Numbered from the stretch's first letter, positions 10,183-22,006 are shown. The stretch: DNA of 64,000 bases from Tetradesmus obliquus (GCA_030272155.1 CP126204.1:3587501-3651500); one strand, 5' to 3'. Notes: a model not told the origin generated them from the letters alone. Numbers and translations are program-made.

Positions 10183-12218
10183 CAGAGCTGCGTCAGTGTC
10201 TGCACCGCCTGACACGGAGACTGCTCAACGGTCAATCGAGTCAGGCTGTCATGCGCCGATCAACGACAACCCTGCAGCTGTTACTGCCCTGCAATGCATG
10301 CCATGCAGTACAGCACTGCAGCACCAGTCCAGCAGTACTTGCCAGACGCACAGCATTTCGAGGCGTACTCAATTCAGCAAAGGAGTGGGAACCCCAATCA
10401 TCCTGGCAGAAGCCAAAGTGATGCTCAGGGGGGGAGCCAGCACAACGCTTAGCTGGGCTGTACCACTTGGAACACTGCATGCAGCGCAGAGCTTCGCCTC
10501 TGCGCAAGATGACTCAACTGTACTGCAGTGTAACCACCTCAGCTGCAACGCTCTACTTGCGCTTGCAGCATCGGACCTGCAATCAATCCGTGCGGTCTAA
10601 TACAGCAGCAGCCCTACCGCAAGCAACACACACACAGATGCCACTATCATGCACGTCCTATGGTGCACTGGACAGCACCCTCTGTTGATGAACAACTCCT
10701 GGGCATCAAGGGACCTGCTGCAGCAGTGAGGAGCATCAGTACACAGCATACAGGAGCTAGCCTACATGCACAGCAGAAACATACAAAAGCTGACGTACAA
10801 AGGCTGACACACGCGCACACACGTGCACACCATGCATGATACTCAGCTACATGCCTTGGAGGGTTGATACACGCATGCAATACAACATGATGCAGCATTC
10901 AAGTGGCAGTCTGCATGTTCTGAACACAACACACACACGACCAGCCGTTGTACACAATCACTTGCAGTACGGCCACTTGCAGAACTGTCGCTACAAATCC
11001 TGCAACAATTCGAACGCTGTACAAGCATACTGCTACTCGGCAGGTATTAAAGCACAACATGTGGCAGGCCGTCTGCAGAGGTAAGCTACATACTGAACTA
11101 TACTAGCAATGTACACACCATAGCAGCAAGAAAGCACACATGTTTCCTGCATCACCAGTCTGGTTTCAGGTGGCAGATGCTTGCAGGAAGCTTCCCACAC
11201 TCGTTCAACACACCCACGCTTCCATTAACTTCCCCCGCTCGTTCAATATCATCACACCCGCAACAGCCGCCGTAGTAGCTACTGCAGCACAGCTGTGCGC
11301 AGTGCTGCGCACAATGCTCCTGCACCATGTTCGCAACACAAAGCATACAGATGCTGCAAGCCACGTGGCTTGCGCCGTGCACAGCGCAGCACTGTTTGGC
11401 CACGGCAGATGTAGCTTCTTCAGCAGGTGGTGATTTGTTGGCTTAAATGTGGCATTGCACCCCCAACATTGTTCAGAGCAGAGTACCCACTTTCTGCTAC
11501 GCCACTGCCTACTCATCCACATCAACCAAACTTCTTCAAGCTGCAAGCTGCAACAGCCTACATTTGAACATGAATGCAGCATGGGCGTGCAGCATGCGAC
11601 CACACCGCATTGCTGCTAACACCCACAGCTGAAATGCCCCTGAACACACATTCACACACACCGTTTCATGAACCTTGCATCACACTCGCTGCCTGGCAGC
11701 TAGCAAGCCTAGCTAGCGGGGCCAACACGCATGCTTGGGTGTCCTCCTGAGTTCAACTCTGCATGCAGCGTGTGCACACTCACAACATCTGCATACATCT
11801 GCATACACAACCAAGTGAGAAGCCACTTGAGCTACATGCCACATGCATAAATCTGCACTGTTGAGCTGTGCATGCTGTTTCCAGTGCAGCAGCTGCCCTG
11901 GCAGGCTCAGCGCCTGCCCAGCAGCCTCCTGAAGCTCCACACTGCACCCAACAGCTGGCAGTAGCTAGCAAATGCAACCGGTCTATCCAAGCATTCTTCA
12001 TCTGCAAGCTCTACATGTACATGCGTTCATAGCTGTCAGCACCTCACACAAACTGTCCTACTCCTTGACACACTGCACAGCACACACATGTTCCAGGCGG
12101 CTTTCAGTGCAGCAGCCGGCACTGAAAGGCTCAGCGCCTTGCCCAGCCTTCCTGAGGCCCCTGCATCCATAGCTACGTGGCTGCTGCACCAGGACACGCA
12201 GTACAGACCAGTTCAGAT
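10183..12218. other. Intergenic, no gene seen
   Basis: About 2 kb without a recognisable exon on either strand. Around 10367-10440 a block (gagtgggaaccccaatc ... gctcagggggg) loosely matches 1321-1378, suggesting an old dispersed repeat. It also contains the 3' flank of expansin-like gene A. Confidence 0.45.
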
Positions 12219-12678
12219 TCAGGCAGCTTGCGGCGCAGCAGCTGCTCCCTGCAGGCTGAATGCCTTGCCCAGCACCTTTCTGAGCCCCCTGTTGGGCCAA
12301 GCAGGGTCCCAGTTGTGTGAAGATGAAGAAGAAGAGGAAGAAGAAGAACTTGAAGATGCGCCACTGCTCCACCAGCCCTTATCATTCTTGCCGGTGTTGT
12401 ACCAAGAGTTGCTGCTGCCGCCGTTGTTGCTGCTGCTGCTGCTGGACGAGGAGCTGCTGCTGCCACCATTGTTGTTGTCGCTCTTGGACCAGGAGCTGCT
12501 GCTGCTGCCGCCATTGCTGCTGCTGCTGCTGCTAGACCAAGAGCTGCTGCTGCTGCCAGGGCAGGACACCTGGCGGTAGTAGATGCCGATGGCGCCGTGG
12601 CCGGTGTTGCCGATCTTGGCGAAGGCATGCTGTGAGAGGTCCATGTGATACTCGTCACCGCAGCACCTGCAGCAAGAA

Positions 12679-12709
<31 letters not shown>

Positions 12710-13054
12710 GGCAGCAGCGTCATCATCTGGCTGTTCAGGCAGCAAGATCCAAGTGGCTCCCAATACCACAGCACCTGCAGAGAACTCTACACGCCTTTCA
12801 AAGGCAATCGGAGCCCACTGAGCAGCGAGAGGCCTCAAACAGCAGGGGCTGCTGATCAGGATGTCTGAGATCCAAGCCATTGCATGTGCATGCACACTGC
12901 ACAGCACTTGACGCGTGGCTGCTGCTGCAACGCCTATGCTGCGCGTCTGCAAAACCTGGCATTGTCAGTAGTCCTGCTGCTGCTTGCTGCCGTTTGAGAT
13001 AGCACTGTCATGTCACGTCTATGTCTTGATACCAAGCAAGCAGCCATCAGCCTC

Positions 13055-13131
13055 ACCAGCGCTTGTTGCTTTAGGCGTTGGAGGGGTAGTAACAGGGGCA
13101 CGTGTCTGTTACTGTGACAATCACAATGCTT
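13055..13131 (-). pseudogene. Duplicated end of expansin A exon 4, with stop
   Basis: The minus strand reads VIVTVTDTCPCYYPSNA, a stop (TAA where paralogue B has TAC), then SNKRW and a donor. It is a second copy of the exon's 3' part placed in the following intron. It keeps the frame lost in the main copy but carries a nonsense change. Confidence 0.75.
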
Positions 13132-13361
13132 TGGCGCCAAAGAGACAACAACCATCACTCACCAGCGCTTGTTGCTGTAGGCGTTTGAGGGTAGTAGCAG
13201 GGGCAGGTGTCAGTCACAGTGACAATCACACTGCTCTGACCGTTGCAGGAGTGGGTGCGGTCCATGGAGCTGCCATAGCCGTCCCTGATGTGAGTGGGCC
13301 TGCACGCCACCTCGTAGCAGCGGCCACAGCTGCCTGCAGGTGTGCAGCCATACGGAGGGCG

Positions 13362-13362
<1 letters not shown>

Positions 13363-13394
<32 letters not shown>

Positions 13395-13396
13395 TG
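13363..13396. repeat. CAG tract (sense CTG) before an expansin A acceptor
   Basis: About 11 CAG units on plus, CTG in the sense direction, about 30 bp before the acceptor at 13334. Confidence 0.85.
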
Positions 13397-13575
13397 GGAT
13401 GGCAGATAGATGGCCAGGTGGCTGCAGGTGAAATGCAGGCACAGTGGCAGGTGTACAGCACTGCGCATTGCGGCAGCAAGACCAGCAGTCAGCAGGCTTC
13501 TGGTATCAACCTGGTCGCATGAGCAGACAGCGCAGGAAAACCTCCTCTTGCCAGGCTAGCATGATCTCTGACAAT

Positions 13576-13623
13576 GAGAGAGGATAGTTACATGTGGTCC
13601 TGGCACCATCTTGGATGGTACGA
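13576..13623 (+). repeat. Dispersed hairpin element, copy 4
   Basis: gagagaggatagttacatg followed by tggtcctggc and accatcttggatggta. It matches copies in the decarboxylase introns and lies in the intron between expansin A exons ending 13664 and starting 13333. The right-hand block is lost. Confidence 0.75.
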
Positions 13624-14461
13624 GGTTGAGGAGAGCATTCAGCTTCCTGTGAGCTTGCCCCACCTGCATAGTCTGAGGCCTTGTCGCTGATCGCTGCGAT
13701 GTCCCAGCCGGTTCCCTTGTTGCCGTCGATGTTGCCAAACATGCAACTGCCCTGGTGGATGGACATGCCATCGCTGCCGCCTGCAGGGTAGTGACGAAGG
13801 GAGGGAAAAGGCGGGCGGGGAGTGGTTGATGACTAGCTTTGAGTTCATGTAAGGATGGTTGAAAACTCCATGTTACCTTGCACAGAGTGTACTTCCAGCC
13901 TGCACTGCAGCTGGTTGGCATGCTGAGGTTACAACCTGGATTCAACCTAAATTGAACTTGTATTTATGCGGCAGATCCGATTCATATCTGCAGTAGGGCA
14001 TGTCTTGCCTATGCGCCTGCTGTGCTGGAAGCGCAATGCTGCACTGCTGCGGCTGTTTGAACCTTGGACGCTCAGGCCATGGCAGATCAAACTGTTGACT
14101 GCTCAGTAAAGCAAGCCTACAACCTGGGGTACTCCTGTGCACTGCTGTAAAATAGCAGAACTGGCAGGTGCAAGTTTGCAGATCCTTAAACAAGGCTCAC
14201 CGTAAAATGTGGCTCTGCCTGCAAGCAGGGGAACGAACAGCAGCCAGCAAGCAAGGTGCACTTGTGGGCGCAGTTTGTTGGGCCAAGGCTACGTTCAGCT
14301 GCAACTACCAAGTACTGCAAGTGTGGACCAGTGAGAATTGAGTTTCGAGGTTCACCTTGACTCCATCCATCATAATCCCCAGCGTTGGCAGTTGGGGCCA
14401 GGGCCGCCAGGAGACAGCCGGCAACCACCAAGAAGGCAGCTGAAGATTGGTGTGCAGACAT

Positions 14462-15548
14462 GTTGGCGAGAGGATGGAGTTAAACGATGATCAAATGAAA
14501 TTATTTTGTATGTGATGTCTGTTGGAAGCGTGGCGATTAGGGTACGGTGGCTCAGACGATGCAACAAGTCAAGCAGCGGCTTGAGGTGTGCTGGGGCACA
14601 CAGGTACATTCACAACGAAGAAAGACAGGCAGCTGCAGCACTGCATAAACAAGCTTAAACGCACTATTCAGCTATGAAGTGGGCTACCCTCGCGTCATTC
14701 CTGTGGAAGGATCAGCAGGCGTTGCTGCTTTCGCATTTCTCGTACTTGGTTGTGCACAGAGACAGACCGAAGGTCTCGAGGCGGCATCGCTTCGTTGGCA
14801 TTTCAAAAACATTTCATCTTGACATTTAATTGTACTTGCGACATTTCAGCTTTAAAGACACAAGGAAGCAGGCCTTACCTCAAACAGTGGGAAGGGACTC
14901 GAGGTGTTCAACAGCATAGGCCTTCTGCGGGGCGACCAAACACCACCATCGAAATAAATTCAGATGTCTTCAAATATTTTATGACTGAACATCATCAACA
15001 TCAAACAACGTGTCTGGGACTGTCGGTGCCCGATGACAGCACTACCGAGCAGCAAACCTTGGGCAGGTGCAGCTGCCAGCGTGAACGCAGATTAAATCTA
15101 TACCACAACATGCCACCTCGAGCCAAACGATGTGAATTTACATGATATATAATCATATCAGAGCAATCCTAGGCAGGCTCCTTGTGCCTTGGCTTCTAGT
15201 ACTGCCAGCTGGCAGCCTGCATGGCACATGGCCCTGACTGCTTTCCACGCTTCTTTATTTCCTGCAAGCATCCGCCGTGTTATCTACTGAATTCAACTGC
15301 AGCCATTTGCTTTCTATCATCTGGTTTACTGCTTTGCATATGCTTGCCCAGACAGTTCTGGGTGGGCGGCATTGTCTGTCAATTGACAATGCATTCTGCT
15401 TGTGCTGCCACTGACACGGCTTAGCTTCTGCCCTCAGGGCAGGCTGTCCCTGCAGCAGCTGCCGACTGTCGTCGGCGACACTGCAGCGGCAGGCAGTACG
15501 TGACAGATGACCATTCCGCCGCACTTGCACTGCCTGAACAACCTAAGC
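14462..15548. other. Upstream region of expansin A, no gene seen
   Basis: About 1.1 kb without a recognisable exon. The part next to 14461 should contain the promoter of the minus-strand expansin-like gene. Confidence 0.4.
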
Positions 15549-15800
15549 CCAAGAGGCCCGCCTGCTGCTGCCGCCCACGCCTAGCAGCTGCCCCAAACCC
15601 GCAGCCACTGCCTCCAGCAGAGCCTCACCGCTGCAACAATTATCACCCTTGCCCGGTTCCGTCCAAGCGCTAGAGATTTTGCGACACTACCGCCTGCTGC
15701 CGCCGCCCACGCCCAGCAGCTGCCCCAGTCCTGCTGCCACTGCCTCCAGCAGCGCCTCACCACTGCTGCCAGCAGCCACAACATCACGCAAGGTCAGCCG
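15549..15800. repeat. Tandem duplication, about 125 bp, two copies
   Basis: Segments around 15558-15633 and 15686-15757 share cctgctgctgccgcc, cacgcccagcagctgcccca and ctgcctccagcagcgcctca. On the minus strand both read EALLEAVAAGLGQLLGVGG (the more downstream one slightly altered), so the end of a coding exon is duplicated. Confidence 0.75.
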
Positions 15801-17355
15801 CTGCTGCGGCAACGCTTCATCATCATCATTGCCACTGCCCATGCTGCCACCACCAAACACAGCATTATTACTGCTTCTACCACCTGCTCCTGCTGCTGTC
15901 ACTGCTGCTGATGACGGTGTGGGTTCATCAAACTTGCCTTTACGGGATGCTTTCAGCAGCTGCCACTGCGCCTCCCTGGCTGCTGCAAGCAGCTGCTGCA
16001 GGCTGGCTAACTGCTGGCTCAGGGCCAGCATAAATTGAAATGTGCAATTGCTCCCGGCTACCCCACTGGGTACACGCTGTACAACAATCTACACCACAAA
16101 GCAGGCTAATGCACAACACCCAATCTGTAGGTACAAGTGGATGCAGCACATGTTCTGACAACGGCGTCATTGACCGACCTATGGCAGCAGATTGCCAGCA
16201 ATGTACACTGCGCCAGTCAAATGACCCACAAAAATGACCTGACATCATCGTTTCTTCATGCACAACGCTAGATGCACCACTGTTGATGTCCTGGGACCAA
16301 CTCCTGCACAGACAGCTGGCTGCATTTTGGTTTGATGCAACAGCAGCATTACTGCAAATCCACATTCACGGGCAACACGTTGCGGGTGCCACAGTAGGTT
16401 AACTATTATTTGGCCGTTGAGCAAAACTGCCGACTGCCAGCACAGCCCCACCGCACTGTCAGCAGGTACAGCTGCTGCTCAGCCGACAAGACATGAACCC
16501 ACATTCTGACCCACACTGAATGACTCTTCATCCTCAACGTCACCACCGACTGCACCATTTTGATATCCTACGCTTTCTGACTGAAAACAGCAGCTACACT
16601 ACAAATGCCACGTTCACTGGCAAAGCAATGCACCTTCCACGGTACAGCCGCCAATGTCTAAACCCGCGTTCTGATCCACAGTAATAGATATTGCCTTCCT
16701 TGACCCACATAGCTGTTGTAGCAGCGACCGCAAGATGCACTGGATTGCAGCCACTGCAGCAGCTGCATCTCAACCACGCACGCTGGCATGCTACTAGGCT
16801 GCTTCACCTTCCAGGGTTCCCGCTCTTTCTCCTTCAGCACACCCGCTTTCAGTGATGCTCCCACTGACAGATTGAAACGGAGAAACACACACGAATGTTT
16901 CAGACAGGACAAACATATCCCACACACTGCTTCACACATCAGTGGCTGGTGTACACCAGCACATGTGCAACAAAATGATACCCTTCTCTTCTTCAAAGCA
17001 CACCATACGCATAAATACAGGCACACTGCCAATGCGACTCATTCTCCTTCTGCAGAGTACTCATTTCACGCGTTGACGCAGGCACCCTAGCAAGCCGAGC
17101 GTCACCCATTGTCCAGACCCGCACACTACCAAACAGAAGCGCAAGCGATCAAACAGGGTGCACAGCACTGTTCCATGCAGCCTGAGCAGTGCTGAGACCT
17201 GCCAGGAGGCCAGCAGCCGCTGCTAGAGGAGCAGCGGAGCATGCAGCCGCCAGGGCAATGGCAGCAACCTGCCTCTGCCATAAAACATAATCCTCGCTGC
17301 CATGACACTTCACGCTGGCGGCAATGAAGCTTTCGTGAATCACTGCAGCTGCCAT
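15687..17355 (-). CDS. Unknown protein with hydrophobic N-terminus, partial model
   Basis: Minus-strand exons that join in phase: 17355-17199 (MAAAVIHESFIAASVKCHGS then a hydrophobic AIALAAACSAAPLAAAAGLLA, a likely membrane segment), 16863-16808 (GASLKAGVLKEKEREPWK) and 16580 to about 16500 (SESVGYQNGAVGGDVEDEES, acidic). The last coding part, 16031-15687, encodes LALSQQLASLQQLLAAAREA (coiled-coil-like) and ends GQLLGVGGGSRR-stop. Its acceptor is unresolved. No family recognised. The gene lies between the two expansin-like paralogues on the same strand. Part of the intronic sequence at 16345-16690 is a degenerate repeat of period about 245 bp. Confidence 0.45.
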
Positions 17356-17399
17356 CTACATAGCACAAGCACCAGCAAATACAAGTCTTGCTATGGCAC

Positions 17400-17715
17400 T
17401 CGAATCACATGAGCGGCAACCGCTCAGCAGTCCGGTACAAAACCAGCCAGCAAATCATGCAGTCTCCTTCAAAGAAGAGGCATACGCATGCAGGCCGCAC
17501 CTGCTCAGAAGCCCGGTTGTGCAAGCATTGAGACAGAACAGCCAGCAAATCATGCCACGGCCAGCCACCTTCACAGCACACGCAGGCAGCCATTGAAGCA
17601 GCACCTGCTCAGCAGCCCTGTGCAAGCACCACGCCAGAACAGCCAGCAAATCATGCCACAGCCAGTCACCTTTGCAAGGCATACACGCAGGCAAGCTACT
17701 GGTGCATTCAAAACA
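17400..17715. repeat. About 95-bp degenerate tandem repeat, three copies
   Basis: The block gccagcaaatcatgc recurs near 17447, 17540 and 17642, each followed after 40-60 bp by gcacctgctcag and a gtgcaagca-type block. It lies between two minus-strand genes. Confidence 0.75.
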
Positions 17716-18050
17716 CTGCTCTGATCAGAAGGCAAAGGCAAAGACTGTAACAAAGACTGCCTGCTGTAATAAAAAAGAAGACGCTACACAATGACCTAGC
17801 ACTCATAAGAGTACCAACCAACAAGCAAGAGATCCGAAACTACACAGCAACACACACCACGCAGCACACCTTGCATGCAATGGCGCAATATCCCGACTGC
17901 ATCTACCTGCATCTTCACTGCAGAGTGCTGCAGCATGTAAACAATTTCCCGAATTAAATTGCAATGCTGAAGCCTACAGAGCTCTATACCACCACAATCC
18001 ACACATTCAGAAAGAATTGGTTGAATAGCAGTCTTATTGCATACCACACT
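17716..18050. other. Intergenic, no gene seen
   Basis: Short spacer downstream of expansin-like gene B. No exon-like frame recognised. Confidence 0.5.
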
Positions 18051-19797
18051 TCATGCAGCAGCAGCCACAGCACCAACTGCCTGCTCTACTGCTGCCTGCA
18101 GCGCTACAAGGCGTCGGTGGCCCTTCTGGTAAACACCAGACCAAGAGCTGCTGCTGCTGCTGCTGCTGCTTGAAGAAGAAGAGGAGGATGAAGACCAGCT
18201 CTTGCCATCTCCAGAGCTGCTGCCGCCAGAGCTACTTGACCACGAGCTGCTGCTGCTGCTGCTACCACTGCCTGAAGAAGAAGAAGATGAAGACCAGCTC
18301 TTGCCATCACCGCTGCTCCAGGAGCTGCTGCTGCTGCTGCTCAGCTGCTCATGGCCGTCGGAGCGGGAGCTTGCGCTGCTGCTGCCGCCTGGGCAGTCGA
18401 CTTGGCGGTAATAGATGCCCATCACACCGTGCCCAAGGTTGCCGATCTTCTCAAAAGCATATTTGGAGAGGTCCATGTGGTACTGGTCTCCGCAGCACCT
18501 GTATGATGATGAAGAGGGTTGGTGAAGGGGAGGATGGAGACGGAGGGAGGTAGAGGGGAGAGGGAAGAGGGAAGGAGAGAGCAGTGCAGCAAACGGTGAG
18601 GCGTATGTTGTGTGGGTCGCGCAGAGACAGATGATGCCAGCTGTGATTCTGCAGTACATGAATGGTCGCTGGGCGCTGGCAGCCGCTGCCAAAATTGCTG
18701 CTCAAGCGTCTGACAGCATGCAGGGACAGCACAACATTCAAGCACAACACGGTTCTCTGCAAGCATCCTCAACATGCATGTGTTACTGCTGCAATTTCCC
18801 GTCACTGCTGCTGTTGGCATCTCCAACTTTGAAACTGTAGCCAGCCCACTCACCAACGCTTGTTGCTGTAGGCGTTGGAAGGGTAGTAGCAGGGGCAGGT
18901 GTCGGTCACTGTCACAATGACGCTCTTTTGGCCCTGGCAGCTGCCTGTGCGGTCGAGTGTGCCACCATAGCCATCGCTGACTTTGGTGGGCCTGCAGGCA
19001 ACTTCATAGCAGCGCCCGCAGCTTCCTGCAAGGGGTAGCAAAGAGATGTGGTGGGCAACGACAGGCAGGGAGGCAGAAAAATATGTCAGCATAAATGATG
19101 GAGAGGCGCCATGCTGATATGCTCTTTCTGGCATAACACTGCTTGCGAGTCATGGATGGCGTGTCATGCTGCTGCAGCACTTGTGGGCACCACATGTGGT
19201 GCTGAGTCGATCTACTGGCATGATGCAGCTGATGAACATGTTTAGCATGGTTCTGTTCTTTACTGTTCTTTTGCATGCCCAGGGATTCTGCAGCTGCTGG
19301 CACCCTGCAGCCGCCGCTGCACCATGCCAGCTGCCGCTGCAGCGCCATGCTGCATCAGGCCATTCAAACCCACAAGGGACACTCTTCCCATCCTGCACAC
19401 AGCTGAGCTGCTTCAAGGCCCTAAGCACATTTTGTATCGTCTTAAATACATCTTGCTCACCTTTGTAGTCTGGTGCGGAGTCGCTGAGCGCGGTAATGTC
19501 GAGGCCAGTGCCCTTGCCAGCCTGAATGCTCATCATGCAGGAGCCCTGCTGAACAGTGGTGCCGCCATCTTCGCCTGTAAACACAACAATCATGCGGATA
19601 ACATTCAATTAGGCTGGTTCGCTCGTCATAGTGATGAACAAGCCTACTGGCCGTGTGAAAGTTTGACGCCACCGCACGCATATGCTTGTGAGCTCACCAT
19701 AGAACGTGGCACGGCCTTGGCTCCAGCCGTCAAAGTCCCCAGCAGCTGCCCGGCCGATATGAAAGCCAAGCAAGGCGATAAGGGCAAGCAACGCCAT
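18051..19797 (-). CDS. Expansin-like protein B (DPBB domain, Ser-rich tail)
   Basis: Exons 19797-19698, 19574-19461, 19025-18854 and 18498-18051 join in frame (100+114+172+448 nt, 277 aa). The N-terminus MALLALIALLGFHIGRAAAG is a signal peptide, followed by DFDGWSQGRATFYG. The barrel then runs TTVQQGSCMMSIQAGKGTG, GSCGRCYEVACRPTK, SVIVTVTDTCPCYYPSNAYS and KRWCCGDQYHMDLSKYAFEK, closing with GVMGIYYRQVDCPG. That is the whole expansin domain-1 pattern; no domain-2 carbohydrate-binding module is visible. In its place is a Ser/Gly-rich low-complexity tail from CAG runs. It is probably exported to the cell wall. Unlike gene A, SQGRATFYG is encoded without an intron, and the frame is intact. Confidence 0.85.
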
Positions 19798-20589
19798 GAT
19801 GCCGGTCTGTCTGACTTGTCTGACTTTACTCGAATTGAGTGTGGAGCCTGATCTGCCAAATAATTAATATCTCAGCTGAGGGGAAATATTACTTGTGCAG
19901 TCCACGCAGCGATACGCAGTTGAGAGGGGAGTGAAGACTGCTGCTGCTAGAAGCTCGCACGTTATCAAGCCAAGAACGAACAGGGCGACCTAGCAAGGGA
20001 CACTATGGTGCTTTGAGCCTGGATGCTGCAGCTTGTATTGGCTCTGAGAGGCGGCTGCGGTGTTAGTTAGTCTGGTATGTCACACTCTTGTCGCTACTAT
20101 CCAATGTTTGTCATGAAGTAATGATTACATCGAACCCGCAGCAGCTCCGCGCAAAATGCCGCAGCATATATTTCAAAATAAGAAGAGAAACAACTCAAAC
20201 TTTTTATGGCACTGGCGTCGTGTTCGGTGCTAGTAAACCGGCCCGTGTGGTGAGTTGTCATGGCTGCAGCAGTAGGCTACTGGCCATCAGCACTTGTGGC
20301 CGTCATGCACAGTGCGCTGACGAGGTGACACACGAAAACACAGGCGTTCATTGTGGAATCACTTACATCATAGTCATGTAAGCACGCAATTCAAACAATA
20401 ATGGCTTTGGGCAGAATGTCGCCTAATGGCTCTCACGCCGGCGCCGCAGGGGTGGCCACCCACCATGGTGCAGGAAGCGCAGCAGTGCTCAAGCAGCAGC
20501 TTAAGCTTCGCTGTCCTATCCTGCTTAGCCCTAGTCAACAGCATTAATTCCTTGTAAAGCATCACACATCACAGACATGATGCTCAACA
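19798..20589. other. Intergenic between expansin B and the MutS2 3' duplicate
   Basis: No exon recognised. The 19800-20100 part should include the promoter and 5' UTR of the minus-strand expansin-like gene. Confidence 0.4.
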
Positions 20590-20664
20590 AACAGCCACAC
20601 CCTCTCATTCCAGTGCCAGCCACACCACAGTGCAGCCAGCATCAGGGCCCTCCTTCCACCTCCG

Positions 20665-20676
20665 CACTAGGCCCTT
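20665..20676. repeat. Target-site duplication, left
   Basis: cactaggccctt, matching 21256-21267. The last two T bases could instead belong to the poly(T) edge. Confidence 0.8.
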
Positions 20677-21255
20677 TTTTTTGTTGTCACCAGGGGTGAC
20701 GGAATCCTACTGGCTCGCTACCACAGCACAATTGAGCAAGCCCAATTGTCGGGAGCGGGAGGCAATGCCTCACCAGCAGAACATGTCACAACACCCTATA
20801 CAGGAGGTGCCCAGCGCCCGGATCAAAATTTAAGTGGGGGAGTTGAACCCCCACACCCCCTTGGTGTGCTACAGCTCAATTGCATGCCGCACACACCCGA
20901 CCAACACTCAGTGTTAGCCGCCCCAATAAAGGAGTCTATAAGTGAAAGCTTGTGAAAAAATGGACAGAGAGAGCTGCGCAAACCCTGGCGCATCTCACTA
21001 GCGCCAAACCTGTCAGAACTGCCCCAACTGCAGCTCCATGCACGGCACCAACAACGACTTCAACGATTGCGCCAACAAACCAACCAATAACCGACTCATG
21101 TAATGAGGGAAAACGTGCCATTGCCAGACTCACGTGACTGGCTAAAACAGCTGCACAACCATATGAGTGCATGCATTGATTGTGGCGCGCAGTACCGTGC
21201 ATTTTCACCAGCATGCTGCAAAACACCAGCTGCAGGGGCCCATACCCTGTCATTC
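20677..21255 (-). mobile_element. Retroposon-like insertion with poly(A) and 12-bp target duplication
   Basis: The block is flanked by cactaggccctt at 20665-20676 and again at 21256-21267. The uninterrupted sequence (cactaggcccttggcatg) exists once, at 21859-21870, in the paralogous MutS2 exon. The left edge is a T run (20675-20682), i.e. an A tail on the minus strand, so the element reads from 21255 to 20677. It carries a 105-codon minus-strand frame (21253-20936) beginning at its 5' edge with a hydrophobic VIGWFVGAIVEVVVGAV stretch. A GGTTCAACTCC block at 20849-20839 resembles a pol III B box. No reverse transcriptase, so non-autonomous. Confidence 0.8.
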
Positions 21256-21267
21256 CACTAGGCCCTT
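21256..21267. repeat. Target-site duplication, right
   Basis: cactaggccctt, followed by the continuation ggcatgctg of the interrupted MutS2 exon copy. Confidence 0.8.
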
Positions 21268-21400
21268 GGCATGCTGCCCCTCTATGCAGCGCAGCACAGC
21301 GCGCTTCACAGCACCAGTGCCCACGCCATGCTGCACATACAGCACCCCACCATCAAGCAGCCCAGAGCCACCTGCATGTTGCAGGCCCAGCTGGCCTAAC

Positions 21401-21436
<36 letters not shown>

Positions 21437-21798
21437 TGGTGCGCGATGATCGCATCTGCCAGCTCATCTACTGCTGCTTCCGGCACCATCCCTTCTAAAT
21501 CCAGCGTGTTCGACTGCTGCTGCTCTACAATCGCATACGCCTGTGCTGCCTGCTGCTGCTTCCCGCCCTTGCTGCCTGCTGCTGTACTGCTGGCTGACCC
21601 CTGCTGCTGCTGCTGCAGCTGACCCTCTGCTACAGCACTGCTGCTGCTGCTGCCGCCGCCTGCAGCGCCACTCTGCAGCATGCTGTCCACACTGCTGAGC
21701 AGCTGCTGATCCTCCTCTGCCTGTGCAGCATCATATCCTGCAAGGCCCTCCAGCGCTCTCTCAGGCAGCTGCAGCTGTTCGTGAGAACACCTTGCTGC

Positions 21799-22006
21799 TC
21801 ATTCCAGCGCCAGCCACACCACAGTGCAGCCAGCATCAGGACCCTCCTTCCACCTCCGCACTAGGCCCTTGGCATGCTGGCCCTCTATGCAGCGCAGCAC
21901 AGCTCGCTTCACCGCACCAGTGCCCACGCCATGCTGCACATACAGCACCCCACCATCAAGCAGCCCAGAGCCACCTGCATGTTGCAGGCCCAGCTGGCCT
22001 AAATCC

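Larger units (their letters stand above)
12219..14461 (-). pseudogene. Expansin-like (DPBB domain) gene A, apparently frameshifted
   Basis: Expansin-like proteins are secreted and act on cell walls through a double-psi beta-barrel. Minus-strand exons: 14461-14356 (signal peptide ending ANAG, then DYDGWSQ), an 18-nt microexon 14218-14201 (GRATFY), 13780-13664 (GGSDGMSIHQGSCMFG), about 13333-13168 (SCGRCYEVACRPTH, VIVTVTDTCPCYYP) and 12666-12219 (CCGDEYHMDLSQHAFAKIG, then a Ser-rich tail). Compared with paralogue B, one base is missing right after CPCYYP: B continues SNAYSNKRW, while A reads QTPTATSAGE. The last exon therefore joins in a wrong but long-open Ala-rich frame. Either a young pseudogene, an altered tail, or a base-call error. 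Confidence 0.75.
20590..21790 (-). pseudogene. Tandem duplicate of the MutS2 last exon, interrupted
   Basis: It is a close copy of 21795-22400, encoding SSVDSMLQSGAAG ... LDLEGMVPEAAVDELADA ... VQHGVGTGAVKRAV ... GQHAKGLV. It is then broken by a 579-bp insertion, after which the sequence for RRWKEGPDAGCTVVWLALE resumes. It lies downstream of the intact MutS2 stop, so it is either a dead exon copy or an alternative 3' end. Confidence 0.8.

Noticed and set aside
12173-12952. 259-codon Ala-rich minus frame as a separate protein
   Set aside because: It is the shifted frame of expansin A's repeat-rich last exon plus intron; repeats leave all frames open.
20839-20849. tRNA gene at the B-box-like block
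   Set aside because: No matching A box, anticodon arm or acceptor stem could be folded around it.
20936-21253. 105-codon minus-strand frame inside the insertion as a gene
   Set aside because: It begins at the insertion's edge and has a hydrophobic stretch, but no family resemblance or supporting exon. Kept only as a property of the element.
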